Virus record (IMG/VR): IMGVR_UViG_3300026947_000038
Coordinates: 1 to 39,043 of that record
Direction: 5' to 3' (one strand)
DNA length: 39,043 bases
DNA from: a virus
The position numbers and the translations under genes were made by a program. Shown one piece after another: positions 30,727-39,043 of the stretch (positions within the stretch are counted from its first letter, which is position 1; every line of letters begins with the position of its first letter). The notes below the pieces were generated by a model that did not search any database, was not told where the DNA came from, and worked only from the letters and a program-made list of their open reading frames with translations.

Positions 30727-32591
30727 TAGGGATACAATTGGAAGGTGATACGGAATTTTTGGATACTTTGTCTGATACTTCGATAGAGCTGACATTGAAC
30801 AATCCATTGCTGGGCGATGCGGAGAACATAAGTCCTGGATCATATTCAATGCCCTTCAAATTGCCCGCGGCCGATGTAAGCCCAAGCAACGAAGCAAAAC
30901 TGAATCACCCTGCTGTGCTTGAGAACAATGCCGCTTTCCAGATCCAAAAGGCTTCGTTGTTTTATGACGGTGTGCCTTTCAAAAAAGGCAACCTGAAGGT
31001 GAACGCAACGGACGCCAAAAACCTGGACACTTATTTCACTTTCGGATTGAACGCGATCGACCCGAATTTCAAGACGGCAAGGCTGAGGGACATCATGGAT
31101 GAGAATGTGGTGATCGATGCTTCCGTTATCGTCAAAATTATCTATGTCAAAAAAACCGTCAATTCAGGATGGTCTATCACCATCAACGGAAAGAATTATT
31201 CGGGCACTGATGCCTCTGCGATCGCAAGCGCCATCAACAATGATCGTCCCAACTTCAGTCCAGACTCCGCATCCAGAATGGCCCCGTATGCAGATCTTCA
31301 TCTTACAGGAGCAACCCCTGGAGGATTGGCCGCACCTTACATCGGTATAAAATTGAGGCAGCAGACCAGCGTTGTTTCTGGTTTCGATGACGGGGATCCG
31401 AATGACCCTCTTGCGGTGTCGGTGGATGCGAGCGAGACGGCCAACTACCAGTTTGAGAGTTTTGACATGACGGCCTATTACAATGCGTTCAAGACTTTTC
31501 TGTCAGGCTATTTGACGGGAGCTTTCCCCTCCGATAAATACCGCTTCCCCGTGATGTTCAACGCCAATCTTTATGATGGTGTTGATTCGGTGACGAAAAG
31601 CTCCGAAGTGATCAATGCGGTGAGTTCGACAGGACTCCTGGTCAATGACTGGGTCGCCCTGAAAAACCACAATTCGCTTCAACCTGTCGTGCTGTTGAAA
31701 TATGCACTCGACAAGATCGCAGCGCATTTCAATTTTTCTTGGGACGGTGATTTTTACAGTGACGCTGAGCTGCCGAACATGCTCATCGACTCGAGCGTGA
31801 CGCTGGACCTCCCGCAGGATTTCATCGGCAGCAGCAAGTTCGTTTTCTGGCGCAGGGATTTCAATATCAACGAGCTCGTGCCCGATATCACAGTAGTGGA
31901 GCTCCTCAAGGGGCTCGCAAGCAGATACAATCTAGCGGTGTATTTCAACGAGATCACCCAAAAAGTCAGGCTATGCTACAAAGAGAACATTGCCAAGGCA
32001 AGCGTTTACGATGAGATCACTCCGCTCTCCTCTCCTGTCACCAATATCGAAGACCAGCGCGTGACAGGATACACTCTCATCTGCAAGAAAGAAACAACGG
32101 ATCTTTTGTCGACCGTTGATGAAGCCCTTTCGGTCGGTGTTCCGCAGGAAACGATAGAGATCACCTGTGGAAGGTTGCAGACTTCGAATTATCATTTTAC
32201 AGATGGGTTGCTGACGGGACCCCGCACAAGCCGCAAGAACAATGTGCAGGGTTTCGGCCTGCGTGTTTTCCATTTTCTTGGCATGTACAACAACGGTGCA
32301 TTTTCCTATCAGCGTGCCGACATCAATGGAGGCGACTTCTATGAGCCTCTGGCGGATTTCATTTTCAACATCGGCATCTACTCCAAGCGCTATCTCTATT
32401 GGCTCTCGTTCAAAAAGAACTGGAGGCGCGTGACGTTGAATGTCGATTGGCCGGTGCGTATGCTCATGAAATTCGATTGGGGACTGAAGCGTAGGTTTGA
32501 TCGCAGTAATTTTTTGGTCGACTCGATCAAGATCACGATGACCAACAAGAGTGTGCAGGCAAGTGAAGTGACGATGTACACGATGAAATAA
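30723..32591 (+). CDS. 622-aa tail-tip/baseplate protein
   Basis: ATGA-coupled to the adhesin-like tail gene. Long mixed protein starting with a 'PGSYSMPFKLPAADVSPSNE' segment, several beta regions and a C-terminal 'LVDSIKITMTNKSVQASEVT'. Size and place before the tape measure gene fit a tail-tip hub component. Exact family not recognised. Confidence 0.6.
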   Translation: MIGIQLEGDTEFLDTLSDTSIELTLNNPLLGDAENISPGSYSMPFKLPAADVSPSNEAKLNHPAVLENNAAFQIQKASLFYDGVPFKKGNLKVNATDAKNLDTYFTFGLNAIDPNFKTARLRDIMDENVVIDASVIVKIIYVKKTVNSGWSITINGKNYSGTDASAIASAINNDRPNFSPDSASRMAPYADLHLTGATPGGLAAPYIGIKLRQQTSVVSGFDDGDPNDPLAVSVDASETANYQFESFDMTAYYNAFKTFLSGYLTGAFPSDKYRFPVMFNANLYDGVDSVTKSSEVINAVSSTGLLVNDWVALKNHNSLQPVVLLKYALDKIAAHFNFSWDGDFYSDAELPNMLIDSSVTLDLPQDFIGSSKFVFWRRDFNINELVPDITVVELLKGLASRYNLAVYFNEITQKVRLCYKENIAKASVYDEITPLSSPVTNIEDQRVTGYTLICKKETTDLLSTVDEALSVGVPQETIEITCGRLQTSNYHFTDGLLTGPRTSRKNNVQGFGLRVFHFLGMYNNGAFSYQRADINGGDFYEPLADFIFNIGIYSKRYLYWLSFKKNWRRVTLNVDWPVRMLMKFDWGLKRRFDRSNFLVDSIKITMTNKSVQASEVTMYTMK

Positions 32592-32598
32592 AAAAGCG

Positions 32599-33063
32599 AT
32601 GGCAAACTACAGTCCGCGGTTGGTAGACAAGATGAACGAGATAGCACATCGCTATGCGGTGATGATGAGGCAATCGCTTTACACCGTGCTGAAACAATAC
32701 AGCAACACGGGCGAAGGATTGGCAAGTTTGATCGTGGATGTCGTGGACGGTGATGAAAGCAAGTCACCACAGATCAAGATCGCGTTCGAGGACCATTTGA
32801 TTTTCCTGGACAAAAGAAAACTGCAGTGGACCAAGTTGCCCGAGGTTGAAAAACTGATCGCGTGGGCCGAGACAAAGGAAGCGGATCCTAAAAAAGCGAA
32901 GAAGCTTGCCTGGGCTGTGGCGTGGGACAAAAAGAAACACGATACCTGGAAGCGCAGGCCCTGGCGAAAGAAAAGCTTGAGCTCTGTATTGAAGGATATG
33001 AACAAAGTGATAATCGCTGCATTCGACAAAGCGATAGAGGACGATATCGCAGCTGCAGCTTAA
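32599..33063 (+). CDS. 154-aa tail-associated protein
   Basis: A basic protein (KKHDTWKRRPWRKKSLSSVL) with helical ends, 12 nt upstream of the tape measure gene. Resembles small tail-completion or HK97 gp10-like proteins in size and the final helix (MNKVIIAAFDKAIEDDIA). Assignment is positional. Confidence 0.5.
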   Translation: MANYSPRLVDKMNEIAHRYAVMMRQSLYTVLKQYSNTGEGLASLIVDVVDGDESKSPQIKIAFEDHLIFLDKRKLQWTKLPEVEKLIAWAETKEADPKKAKKLAWAVAWDKKKHDTWKRRPWRKKSLSSVLKDMNKVIIAAFDKAIEDDIAAAA

Positions 33064-33075
33064 CAAACAAAGACA

Positions 33076-35439
33076 ATGGCAGAGATCGTAGTAAAACTAG
33101 TGAACGGAGAGCTTGCTGGAAGGACAGCGCAAGAGCTCGCGAAAAATATCAGCGCCTGCACGCAGGAGGCCAAGAAAGCGCAGATCGGTACGCAGGCTTG
33201 GATCGATGCCAACAACAAACTGGCGGATGCAAAGGCGCTTCAAGAGGATTACCAGAACCAACTGAAATCGACAGCTGCGGCCAGCGACAACCTGAAGAAA
33301 TCATTTGGTGGCATCCTCAACCAGATCCCAGGGTTTTCGCAGCTCTCAGGGGCGATGCAGGGCGCGCAGGGAAGTGTCGGAGGATTGACCAGCGGATTCG
33401 GTTTGCTGCGCGGAGCGATTGCGGCCACTGGCATAGGACTGTTGGTCATCGCTGTGAGCACGCTGGTGATGTGGTTCAGCAAAACCGAGACTGGCGGCAA
33501 CGTGCTAGCGGGCGTTTTCCGTGCAGTGGGTCAAGTAGTGAATCTACTGTTCGGAAAGATCATGGATTTCGGCAAGTCATTGTGGGAGGCCATCAACAAT
33601 CCAAAGCAGCTGCTCAACGACCTCGTGCAGTTCCTCGAGGACCAGGTAATCAACCGTTTCAAGGCGTTCGGTGTGGCGTTCGATGCGATCAACAAAATAA
33701 TCCATGGTGATTTCAAGAACGGCTTGAAGCAATTGACCGATGCAGCGGGTATGTGGAGCCTTGGAGTGGCCAACATCACCGACAAGATGACAAAGCTCGG
33801 CAAAGAGGTTGCGGCTGCAGCTGTAGAGGGTTACAATTTCGTGCAGGTGATGGACGATATCGAGGACCGCCAGGCACAGATGGAGATCACCGCCAAGGAA
33901 AACGAGAACCTGGTCAACCAGCTTTTGCTGCAGGCGAAAAACGTGGGAAAAACTTTCGAGGATCGGTTGGCGCTTTTGGACAAAGCGGATGCGATCACGC
34001 GCAAGAGCTACCAGGACCAACTATCGCTTTCAAAGGAGTATGTCGATGCTGTCAATAAAGAGGTTGCAGCTGAGCTCACCAAGCAAGGGCTTGCCGTGAC
34101 GGCCGACAACTACACTGCAGAGCAGCGCGACAAGATCAAGGATGCCACGCTAGCTTATCTCAACCTCAAAGGCCAGGAGATCGACCTCGAGGAGAAGATC
34201 GCCAACCGCAGGGAACAGATCCTTGGCAAACAGGAGAAGGCTGACGAGAAGGCTGCAGCTGCCAGGCAGAAGCAACTGGACGATGAGCTGAAGGCATCGG
34301 AGAATATCGTGGCGCTGAAGGCAGAGAACCAGGAGAAGGGATTGCAGCAGGAGATCGACTCGATCAATTCCGACACGCAGAAGAAAATCGATGCGTTGGT
34401 CGGAAGCCAATCGCAGATAGACGAGCAGCGCGAGCTGCTCGAGGACATTGCCCAGCGGAAGATCCAGGAGATAAAGGACAAGTATGCGAAGGATGCTGCG
34501 AAGAAGCAGTTGGATGATGCCAACAAGGCCAATGATCTGGAATTGGTGACCGAACAAAATGCTTTGACGGAGAGATTCTTGGCTCGACAGATTTCCTACC
34601 AACAATATTTGGATGGGAGCGAAAAAGCGGTCAAGGACAGCGAGCAGAGAAAGTTGAAGATCATCGAAAATTCATTAGGCAGGGAGAGCAAAGAATATCA
34701 AGACCAATACAAAAAAATCCTCGATCAGGAAGCAAAATTCTCCGAAGCCCATCTTAAAAATGTTTTGCAAGCAACGCAAGCGCAAGCAAACATCTTGGGA
34801 AATATTTTCGGGCAGCTTGGGGCCTTGCAACAAGAGGGGACAGAGGAACAGAAAGGTTTCTTGATAGCCCAGGCGACCATGCAAATGATTGCCGGTGCAG
34901 TTGGTGCTTATATGCAAGCCCAAGAGGCTTTTCCACCACCTGTCAGCTACGTAATTGGAGCTATTGCTGCAGCAACCGCAGTGGCAACTGGATTGGCCCA
35001 AATCAATAAAATAAAATCAACGCAAGTACCCAAGGCACAGACAACGCAAAAGCAATTTGCAACAGGTGGTTATACAGGTGAAGGAGGCGTCTATGAACCT
35101 GCTGGAATAGTTCATCGCGGTGAGATAGTTTGGAGCCAGGAGGACGTGGCCAGATTTGGGGGAATTGCTGCAGTTGAATCAATTCGACCTACTTCCTTGG
35201 CTAATTTTGCTGTTGGCGGTCCAGTGAATCCTTATGTCGATAACAGCAGGCCTTCCGTTTCAAGCCACAATGCTCCTCCATCGCCAGTGGCTCCGATCAT
35301 AGATTATGAACGCCTGGCAGCCGAGCTTAACAGGCATGTGGAAAACAAGATCATGAAAATCGAGGTGCACCAGAATCTGCAGGACACGAAAAAAGGACTC
35401 GACACTCTCAGTACAATACAGAATCTGGCTAATGTCTAG
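33076..35439 (+). CDS. Tail length tape measure protein
   Basis: A 787-aa protein with a hydrophobic helix at about 110-134 (IAATGIGLLVIAVSTLVMWF), long charged coiled coils from about 210 to 570, a second hydrophobic region near 595-640 (VSYVIGAIAAATAVATGLAQ), and a Gly-rich end (GGYTGEGGVYEPAGIVHRGE). This is the classical tape measure layout; at about 0.15 nm per residue it predicts a tail of roughly 120 nm. Its 3' end overlaps a convergent minus-strand gene by 11 bp. Confidence 0.88.
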   Translation: MAEIVVKLVNGELAGRTAQELAKNISACTQEAKKAQIGTQAWIDANNKLADAKALQEDYQNQLKSTAAASDNLKKSFGGILNQIPGFSQLSGAMQGAQGSVGGLTSGFGLLRGAIAATGIGLLVIAVSTLVMWFSKTETGGNVLAGVFRAVGQVVNLLFGKIMDFGKSLWEAINNPKQLLNDLVQFLEDQVINRFKAFGVAFDAINKIIHGDFKNGLKQLTDAAGMWSLGVANITDKMTKLGKEVAAAAVEGYNFVQVMDDIEDRQAQMEITAKENENLVNQLLLQAKNVGKTFEDRLALLDKADAITRKSYQDQLSLSKEYVDAVNKEVAAELTKQGLAVTADNYTAEQRDKIKDATLAYLNLKGQEIDLEEKIANRREQILGKQEKADEKAAAARQKQLDDELKASENIVALKAENQEKGLQQEIDSINSDTQKKIDALVGSQSQIDEQRELLEDIAQRKIQEIKDKYAKDAAKKQLDDANKANDLELVTEQNALTERFLARQISYQQYLDGSEKAVKDSEQRKLKIIENSLGRESKEYQDQYKKILDQEAKFSEAHLKNVLQATQAQANILGNIFGQLGALQQEGTEEQKGFLIAQATMQMIAGAVGAYMQAQEAFPPPVSYVIGAIAAATAVATGLAQINKIKSTQVPKAQTTQKQFATGGYTGEGGVYEPAGIVHRGEIVWSQEDVARFGGIAAVESIRPTSLANFAVGGPVNPYVDNSRPSVSSHNAPPSPVAPIIDYERLAAELNRHVENKIMKIEVHQNLQDTKKGLDTLSTIQNLANV

Positions 35440-35989
35440 GTTTTTTCAACCTGCTTCCGGCTTCAATATCGAGTCCAATTCCAATGGTGAAAACAACGGC
35501 TCCTGCTACGGACAATCCTTTTATCGTATCCAAATCAGGGTTTTTTTGACTTGCCAAAAGCAGTGCTGATGCAGTGCAAAGTATAGCGGTCAATTGGAAT
35601 ACTTTTGCTGTAGTCCTGTCCCTTCTGAAACTGTTTATTCTGAGCTCCAGGCTATCGAAACTCTGCCTCAAAAGATCATCTTTGAATTTCGACTCATCAA
35701 TGGACGGTTGAGGTTCGATAGGATCCAGCTCGATTTTTTTGAATGCTATCTTGACGTTCGAATTGGATAGTATGATCATCAGGTTTCTGTATTCATCTTT
35801 ATCATCATCGAACACCACAGAGTCCATGTCATCATAAGAGAGTGTACCTTGCGTTGTTCCCATTGATCTCCCACCTATACCCGTCACTTTTGCAGTAATT
35901 TTTTGGCCATCTTTTTTTGTCACTCTCACCAATTGGGCGTTTGCGATCAACGAGACAGAAATGCTCAGGATAAGGATTGTGTATTTCAT
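35429..35989 (-). CDS. Secreted/membrane cargo protein (moron)
   Basis: The only minus-strand gene in the late region. ATG at 35989 chosen because it gives a clear signal peptide (MKYTILILSISVSLIANAQ); the longer frame lacks one. The body has beta strands (LVRVTKKDGQKITAKVTG; SYDDMDSVVFDDDKDEY) and two C-terminal hydrophobic segments (about 128-147 and 157-174). A weak -7-like AAGATTTG lies upstream near 36021-36028. Likely lysogen-expressed cargo inserted between tape measure and terminase genes. Confidence 0.65.
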   Translation of the reverse strand: MKYTILILSISVSLIANAQLVRVTKKDGQKITAKVTGIGGRSMGTTQGTLSYDDMDSVVFDDDKDEYRNLMIILSNSNVKIAFKKIELDPIEPQPSIDESKFKDDLLRQSFDSLELRINSFRRDRTTAKVFQLTAILCTASALLLASQKNPDLDTIKGLSVAGAVVFTIGIGLDIEAGSRLKKPRH

Positions 35990-36030
35990 GATCTGAAAAT
36001 CATGGAAAAAACATGGAATTGCAAATCTTG

Positions 36031-36074
36031 GAAACCCCGTATTAAATAATGGCCAGATCGACTGGCCATTTTTG
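36031..36074 (+). promoter_or_regulatory. Late promoter, copy 4 with internal palindrome (terminase operon)
   Basis: GAAACCCCGTATTAAA at 36031-36046, box CATTTTTG at 36067-36074. Between them AATGGCCAG (36048-36056) and CTGGCCATT (36062-36070) form a perfect 9-bp inverted repeat around 5 nt that overlaps the -7 box, a possible extra operator. The next ATG (36079) is 4 nt after the box. Confidence 0.65.
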
Positions 36075-36078
36075 CACC

Positions 36079-36240
36079 ATGATTGACCTTGTTCTTTTTT
36101 ATGCAGTCGGTTGCCTCTGCTCGCTTGCATTGATCAACCTTCTCCCCTCGTGGCGCATCCATCCCAGCTGGTGCTGGTATTCCTGGGCCTTCGTCATAGT
36201 GATAGTTTGTCTCATTGTGCTGTCAAATCTTTTCAAATGA
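36079..36240 (+). CDS. 53-aa membrane protein at head of terminase operon
   Basis: Starts MIDLVLFYAVGCLCSLALIN; two hydrophobic stretches (2-19 and 32-50). ATG at 36079 chosen because the in-frame ATG at 36049 lies inside the promoter. Predicted leaderless mRNA. Stop overlaps the next ATG (ATGA at 36237). Function unknown. Confidence 0.6.
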   Translation: MIDLVLFYAVGCLCSLALINLLPSWRIHPSWCWYSWAFVIVIVCLIVLSNLFK

Positions 36241-36878
36241 AGCTGGGTGCATACGATCCGCAGAAGGTGGCGGCCGAAAAAATCAAAAGGGAGACCACGC
36301 AGATAAGGCCCGATGCATCGTTCAGTTTCGGTGCCGGAAAGAAAGAGGCTATTGTCACTAAAAAATCCGAGGATCCCAAAATCGTGATCAGCCAAACGGT
36401 GGTCGATGAGATCGATCGCGAGCGGATCCGATTGAAGAAGGAAAGGAACATCCTCAGCTCGCAAAACGCAAAGCTTGTTGAAGAAGCCCGCGAGAGGTTT
36501 GCCAAGGAAAGCCCTTTGCTTGCAGAGGAGTTCATGAGGGGGAATGTGCCGTGCCCCGGACTCCGCGAGCACTATGCAAAGATGCAATCGGTGCTCGAGC
36601 AGAACGTACGCCTTTACGACCGTCTTGAACATTTGAAAAAAGAAGGCGAGATGCCCGCTGAAGAACCGAAGGCAGACTTCGATAATGCGACAAAGATACT
36701 GGTGCTCGAGGCCGAGCGGCAGAAGCTTGCCGAGATGATCCACAAGACAAACAAGAAACTCTCGGGTGGGCTCAAACCGAAAAACCCCGAGCGCGTGGTC
36801 CTATGGAAGGAAAAGATCGCGTTGGCCCAGGCGAAGCGTGACGATATCAATGCACAACTCAAAAGACTGCGCCCATGA
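36237..36878 (+). CDS. 213-aa helical protein before small terminase
   Basis: Start at 36237 is ATGA-coupled. Rich in Lys/Glu/Arg with long coiled coils (VDEIDRERIRLKKERNILSS; ATKILVLEAERQKLAEMIHK). Placed directly before the small terminase; may assist packaging or head completion. Family not recognised. Confidence 0.6.
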   Translation: MKLGAYDPQKVAAEKIKRETTQIRPDASFSFGAGKKEAIVTKKSEDPKIVISQTVVDEIDRERIRLKKERNILSSQNAKLVEEARERFAKESPLLAEEFMRGNVPCPGLREHYAKMQSVLEQNVRLYDRLEHLKKEGEMPAEEPKADFDNATKILVLEAERQKLAEMIHKTNKKLSGGLKPKNPERVVLWKEKIALAQAKRDDINAQLKRLRP

Positions 36879-37489
36879 TCGAGGACGACAACCAAAGCGG
36901 CCTGGTGGAAGACAAACTGCAGAAAGCCGATGGTGTTTTTTTGAAGCAACGCTCTGCTAACAAGACCAACCAGTCGACCGTCAATCGGATCTACGACTAT
37001 TACCACAGCGACAGCCGCCTGGAGCTGGACGAAGACGAGACAGCTATAATGCACCGATGGGAAAAAGCATGGTTGCTCCTTTGCCGCCATCGCACACCGA
37101 AAACGGTCGCTGAGCTGCTCGTGAAATTGTTCGGCATAAAACGCTCCACCGCTTTCGATGACGTGCGCAATGCGATGGACATGTTCTCGGATCCGCGCAA
37201 GGATCTCACAGCTGCCAAGCGCGCGATCGCAGAGGACGGGATATTGAAGGGAGCCGACAAAGCATGGAAGACAGGTGATCTGAAGATGCATGCCGAATAC
37301 ATGAAGCAGTATATCGAGATCAACGGATTGAAAAATGCTTCATCACAGGATTCGGCTCTCGCGGACCTGATCAAGAATTTGAAACCGCAGCAGATCGTCA
37401 TCACTTCCACGAAGGAAGAGGCCACAAAACAGGCCGAGCAGCTGCGCGACAGTTTGATGCAGTACATTCCCTTCGAGATAGTTGAATGA
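36875..37489 (+). CDS. Small terminase subunit (putative)
   Basis: A 204-aa protein, ATGA-coupled to the upstream gene and to the large terminase. The middle (TVAELLVKLFGIKRSTAFDD) looks like a DNA-binding helix-turn-helix that would recognise the packaging site; the rest is helical, suited to an oligomeric ring. Identity rests mainly on order and this HTH-like stretch. Confidence 0.72.
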   Translation: MIEDDNQSGLVEDKLQKADGVFLKQRSANKTNQSTVNRIYDYYHSDSRLELDEDETAIMHRWEKAWLLLCRHRTPKTVAELLVKLFGIKRSTAFDDVRNAMDMFSDPRKDLTAAKRAIAEDGILKGADKAWKTGDLKMHAEYMKQYIEINGLKNASSQDSALADLIKNLKPQQIVITSTKEEATKQAEQLRDSLMQYIPFEIVE

Positions 37490-38991
37490 AAGAGAAAGTC
37501 CAGAAGATCAAGCGCTACCTGAATCCCGCAGCGCAGATGCATCTGCTCGGCAGGGCCATCTATGAGATTTTCATCGCTGGCCGTGGAGCGAGCAAAAGTT
37601 TCACCAACGGATTGGACCAGGCAAGGAAAGTGGAGAAGATGCCGCGAAGCCTCGGGCTTTTTAACAGTCCGACCTATTCGATGATCTATACCAAGACGTT
37701 GATACCGATGAAGGCCGCATGGGAGCAGCACATCGGTTACAAGGAAGGCATCCACTATGTGGTCGGCAAGGTGCCACCGAAGCATTTCGAAAAACCTTAT
37801 CACAGGCCGCACCGCTATGAGAACGTGATCACTTTCTGGACAGGGAGGAGCATCGTCTTCGGGAGTTTCGACCGTGCCGCGCTTATCAGCGGTGGATCCT
37901 ACGATGATGTCGTGACCGATGAAGCGTATCTCATCGAAAAAGAGGATTACGACAATTTCGTGATTCCCACTGTGCGCGGCACGCATCCGTCTTTCCGCGA
38001 TTGCGAATTCCATCTGCAGCAACGCTTCACAAGCTCCATGCCGTACAAGAACCAGGGCGATTATCTACTTGAGTATTATCATAAGGCAAAAAGCAATCCG
38101 AAGATGTACGGCTTCACGGGTTGGGAACCGAACGCGAAGATCCAGCTCGGCAGCACGTTCATGAACATACACGGATTGCCCGGTGGCAAAAAAGCGTTGG
38201 AGGTCATGATCGCTGAGATGGACAAGCTGTCGGCACGCGTGATGATCCACAACCAGCGGGTGAAGAGCTGGGGCAACCTGTTCTATCCGTTGCTCGCCAA
38301 GAAGCATTGGTATACACCCAAGGCGAACGACAGGTTGATATCGCTCGACCTGAATGCATTGACTGCCAAGCGCAACGCATCGTTCGATGAGAGCAGCGAT
38401 GATTACAATCCCGATATGCCGATCCATGTGAGCCACGATTGGGGCGTGTTCAACTGCATCACGATAGACCAGGAGTATCCGCGTGAGGTGCGCTTCATCA
38501 ACACGATGCACGTGCACAACCCAAGGATCATCACCGACCTGGCCGATGACTTCGCTGAGTACTATCGCATGCACCGCAACAAGATCCTTTACCAGTGGGG
38601 CGACAAGTCGGGCAACAACAGGCAGGCCAACGCAAAGCTCAACCACTTCGAGCAGTTCGCTGAACGCTTGCGCGACAAAGGATGGCGTGTGATACAGAAG
38701 AAGACGGGCGACATCGAGCACCTCGACCGACACCTGTTCATCAACAGGCTGCATGCTGAAGAGGATACACGTCTGCCCAGGATCAGGTACAACGCCAGGT
38801 GCGAGGACTTCCGCATCGCGCTCGAGAGCGCACCGATGAAGGACTCGAAGAAGGACAAGAGCTCGGAGCTCAACGCCTCCATCAGGCCCGAGCATGCCAC
38901 CCACTACACCGATGCCCACGACTATCGGCTGTACCATGGTCTCTTCCACAGGACGAAGGGCAGTCCCATGGGCGGCTATACCAGCCTCTGA
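37486..38991 (+). CDS. Large terminase subunit
   Basis: A 501-aa packaging motor. ATPase: Walker A AGRGASKS (31-38), Walker B VVTDEA (142-147). RNase H-like nuclease: acidic residues at SHDWG (about D318), WGDKSG (about D372) and TDAHDY (about 475-480). It cuts and pumps DNA into the portal. Base composition is more GC-rich than in the early genes. Unusually for tailed phages, it lies after the tail genes rather than before the portal. Confidence 0.9.
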   Translation: MKEKVQKIKRYLNPAAQMHLLGRAIYEIFIAGRGASKSFTNGLDQARKVEKMPRSLGLFNSPTYSMIYTKTLIPMKAAWEQHIGYKEGIHYVVGKVPPKHFEKPYHRPHRYENVITFWTGRSIVFGSFDRAALISGGSYDDVVTDEAYLIEKEDYDNFVIPTVRGTHPSFRDCEFHLQQRFTSSMPYKNQGDYLLEYYHKAKSNPKMYGFTGWEPNAKIQLGSTFMNIHGLPGGKKALEVMIAEMDKLSARVMIHNQRVKSWGNLFYPLLAKKHWYTPKANDRLISLDLNALTAKRNASFDESSDDYNPDMPIHVSHDWGVFNCITIDQEYPREVRFINTMHVHNPRIITDLADDFAEYYRMHRNKILYQWGDKSGNNRQANAKLNHFEQFAERLRDKGWRVIQKKTGDIEHLDRHLFINRLHAEEDTRLPRIRYNARCEDFRIALESAPMKDSKKDKSSELNASIRPEHATHYTDAHDYRLYHGLFHRTKGSPMGGYTSL

Positions 38992-39020
38992 TTCATATTT
39001 CTCTTTTTTTCAGATTGGCA

Positions 39021-39043
39021 ATGGCCAAAAAAGGTAAGGCACG
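39021..39043 (+). CDS. Start of a gene cut by the window edge
   Basis: ATG at 39021 begins MAKKGKA; the window ends 23 nt later. It follows the large terminase by 29 nt and reads the same way, so it probably continues the packaging or head operon. Only seven codons are visible. Confidence 0.3.

Noticed and set aside
36049-36240. 63-aa version of the small membrane protein starting at 36049
   Set aside because: That ATG lies inside the palindrome and upstream of the -7 box of late promoter copy 4, so it would not be in the mRNA.
37000-38022. 340-aa open frame on the minus strand
   Set aside because: It runs antisense to the two terminase genes, which carry recognisable motifs and ATGA couplings; its composition shows no protein family.

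Overview
The window holds most of a temperate tailed phage (prophage) of a Bacteroidetes host. The host call rests on TAnnTTTG-like -7 promoter boxes, few Shine-Dalgarno sites, a DUF4468-like secreted protein, SprB-like adhesin repeats in a tail protein, and head, tail and fibre proteins of Bacteroidetes-phage type. A tape measure protein, a long-tail gene set and two holin-like proteins around a CHAP endolysin suggest a siphovirus-like particle. Nothing shows a host-phage junction: the left edge stops just beyond the integrase and the right edge cuts the gene after the large terminase.

Layout. 59-2908 (minus strand) is the lysogeny block: tyrosine integrase, a 45-aa protein, a secreted DUF4468-like protein and a CI/LexA-type repressor. 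One palindromic operator (2932-2948) sits between divergent promoters and supplies a -33 TTG to each. 2993-7716 is a tightly overlapping early operon ending in a primase/helicase-type ATPase, followed by 9-bp-phased GTTACA iterons (7603-7858) that look like a replication origin. 7877-10685 carries a complete diversity-generating retroelement (DGR): three small tandem target genes, each with a variable repeat (VR), then one template repeat (TR, about 9541-9627) and the reverse transcriptase. Almost every TR/VR difference falls at a template adenine. 10672-12233 holds small early genes and a possible late regulator. 12334-17883 is a fibre module plus a DNA adenine methylase. 18093-25794 has the protease/scaffold, capsid, connector, portal, adaptor and lysis genes; 26223-35439 the second holin and the tail; 36079-38991 the terminase genes.

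The main undescribed signal is a late-promoter family. A 14-bp core, AAACCCCGTATTAA, occurs identically at 18039, 22038, 26157 and 36032. Each copy is followed 20-21 nt later by a -7-like box, nA(A/T)(A/T)TT(T/C)G, and then by the first gene of a late operon; two of those start codons lie about where transcription would begin. Copies 2 and 3 follow terminator-like hairpins. Copy 1 follows nested inverted repeats that look like a roughly 95-nt antisense-strand small RNA with its own TATATTTG box. A phage activator probably binds the core.

Other points of note: the capsid gene begins with a signal-peptide-like segment and contains a chitin-binding-like insert; related modules occur in the head-tail adaptor and in the fibre; the DGR targets are small early proteins rather than the tail fibre; and the terminase genes come after the tail genes. 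Functions are inferred from sequence patterns by eye; no database or folding program was run.
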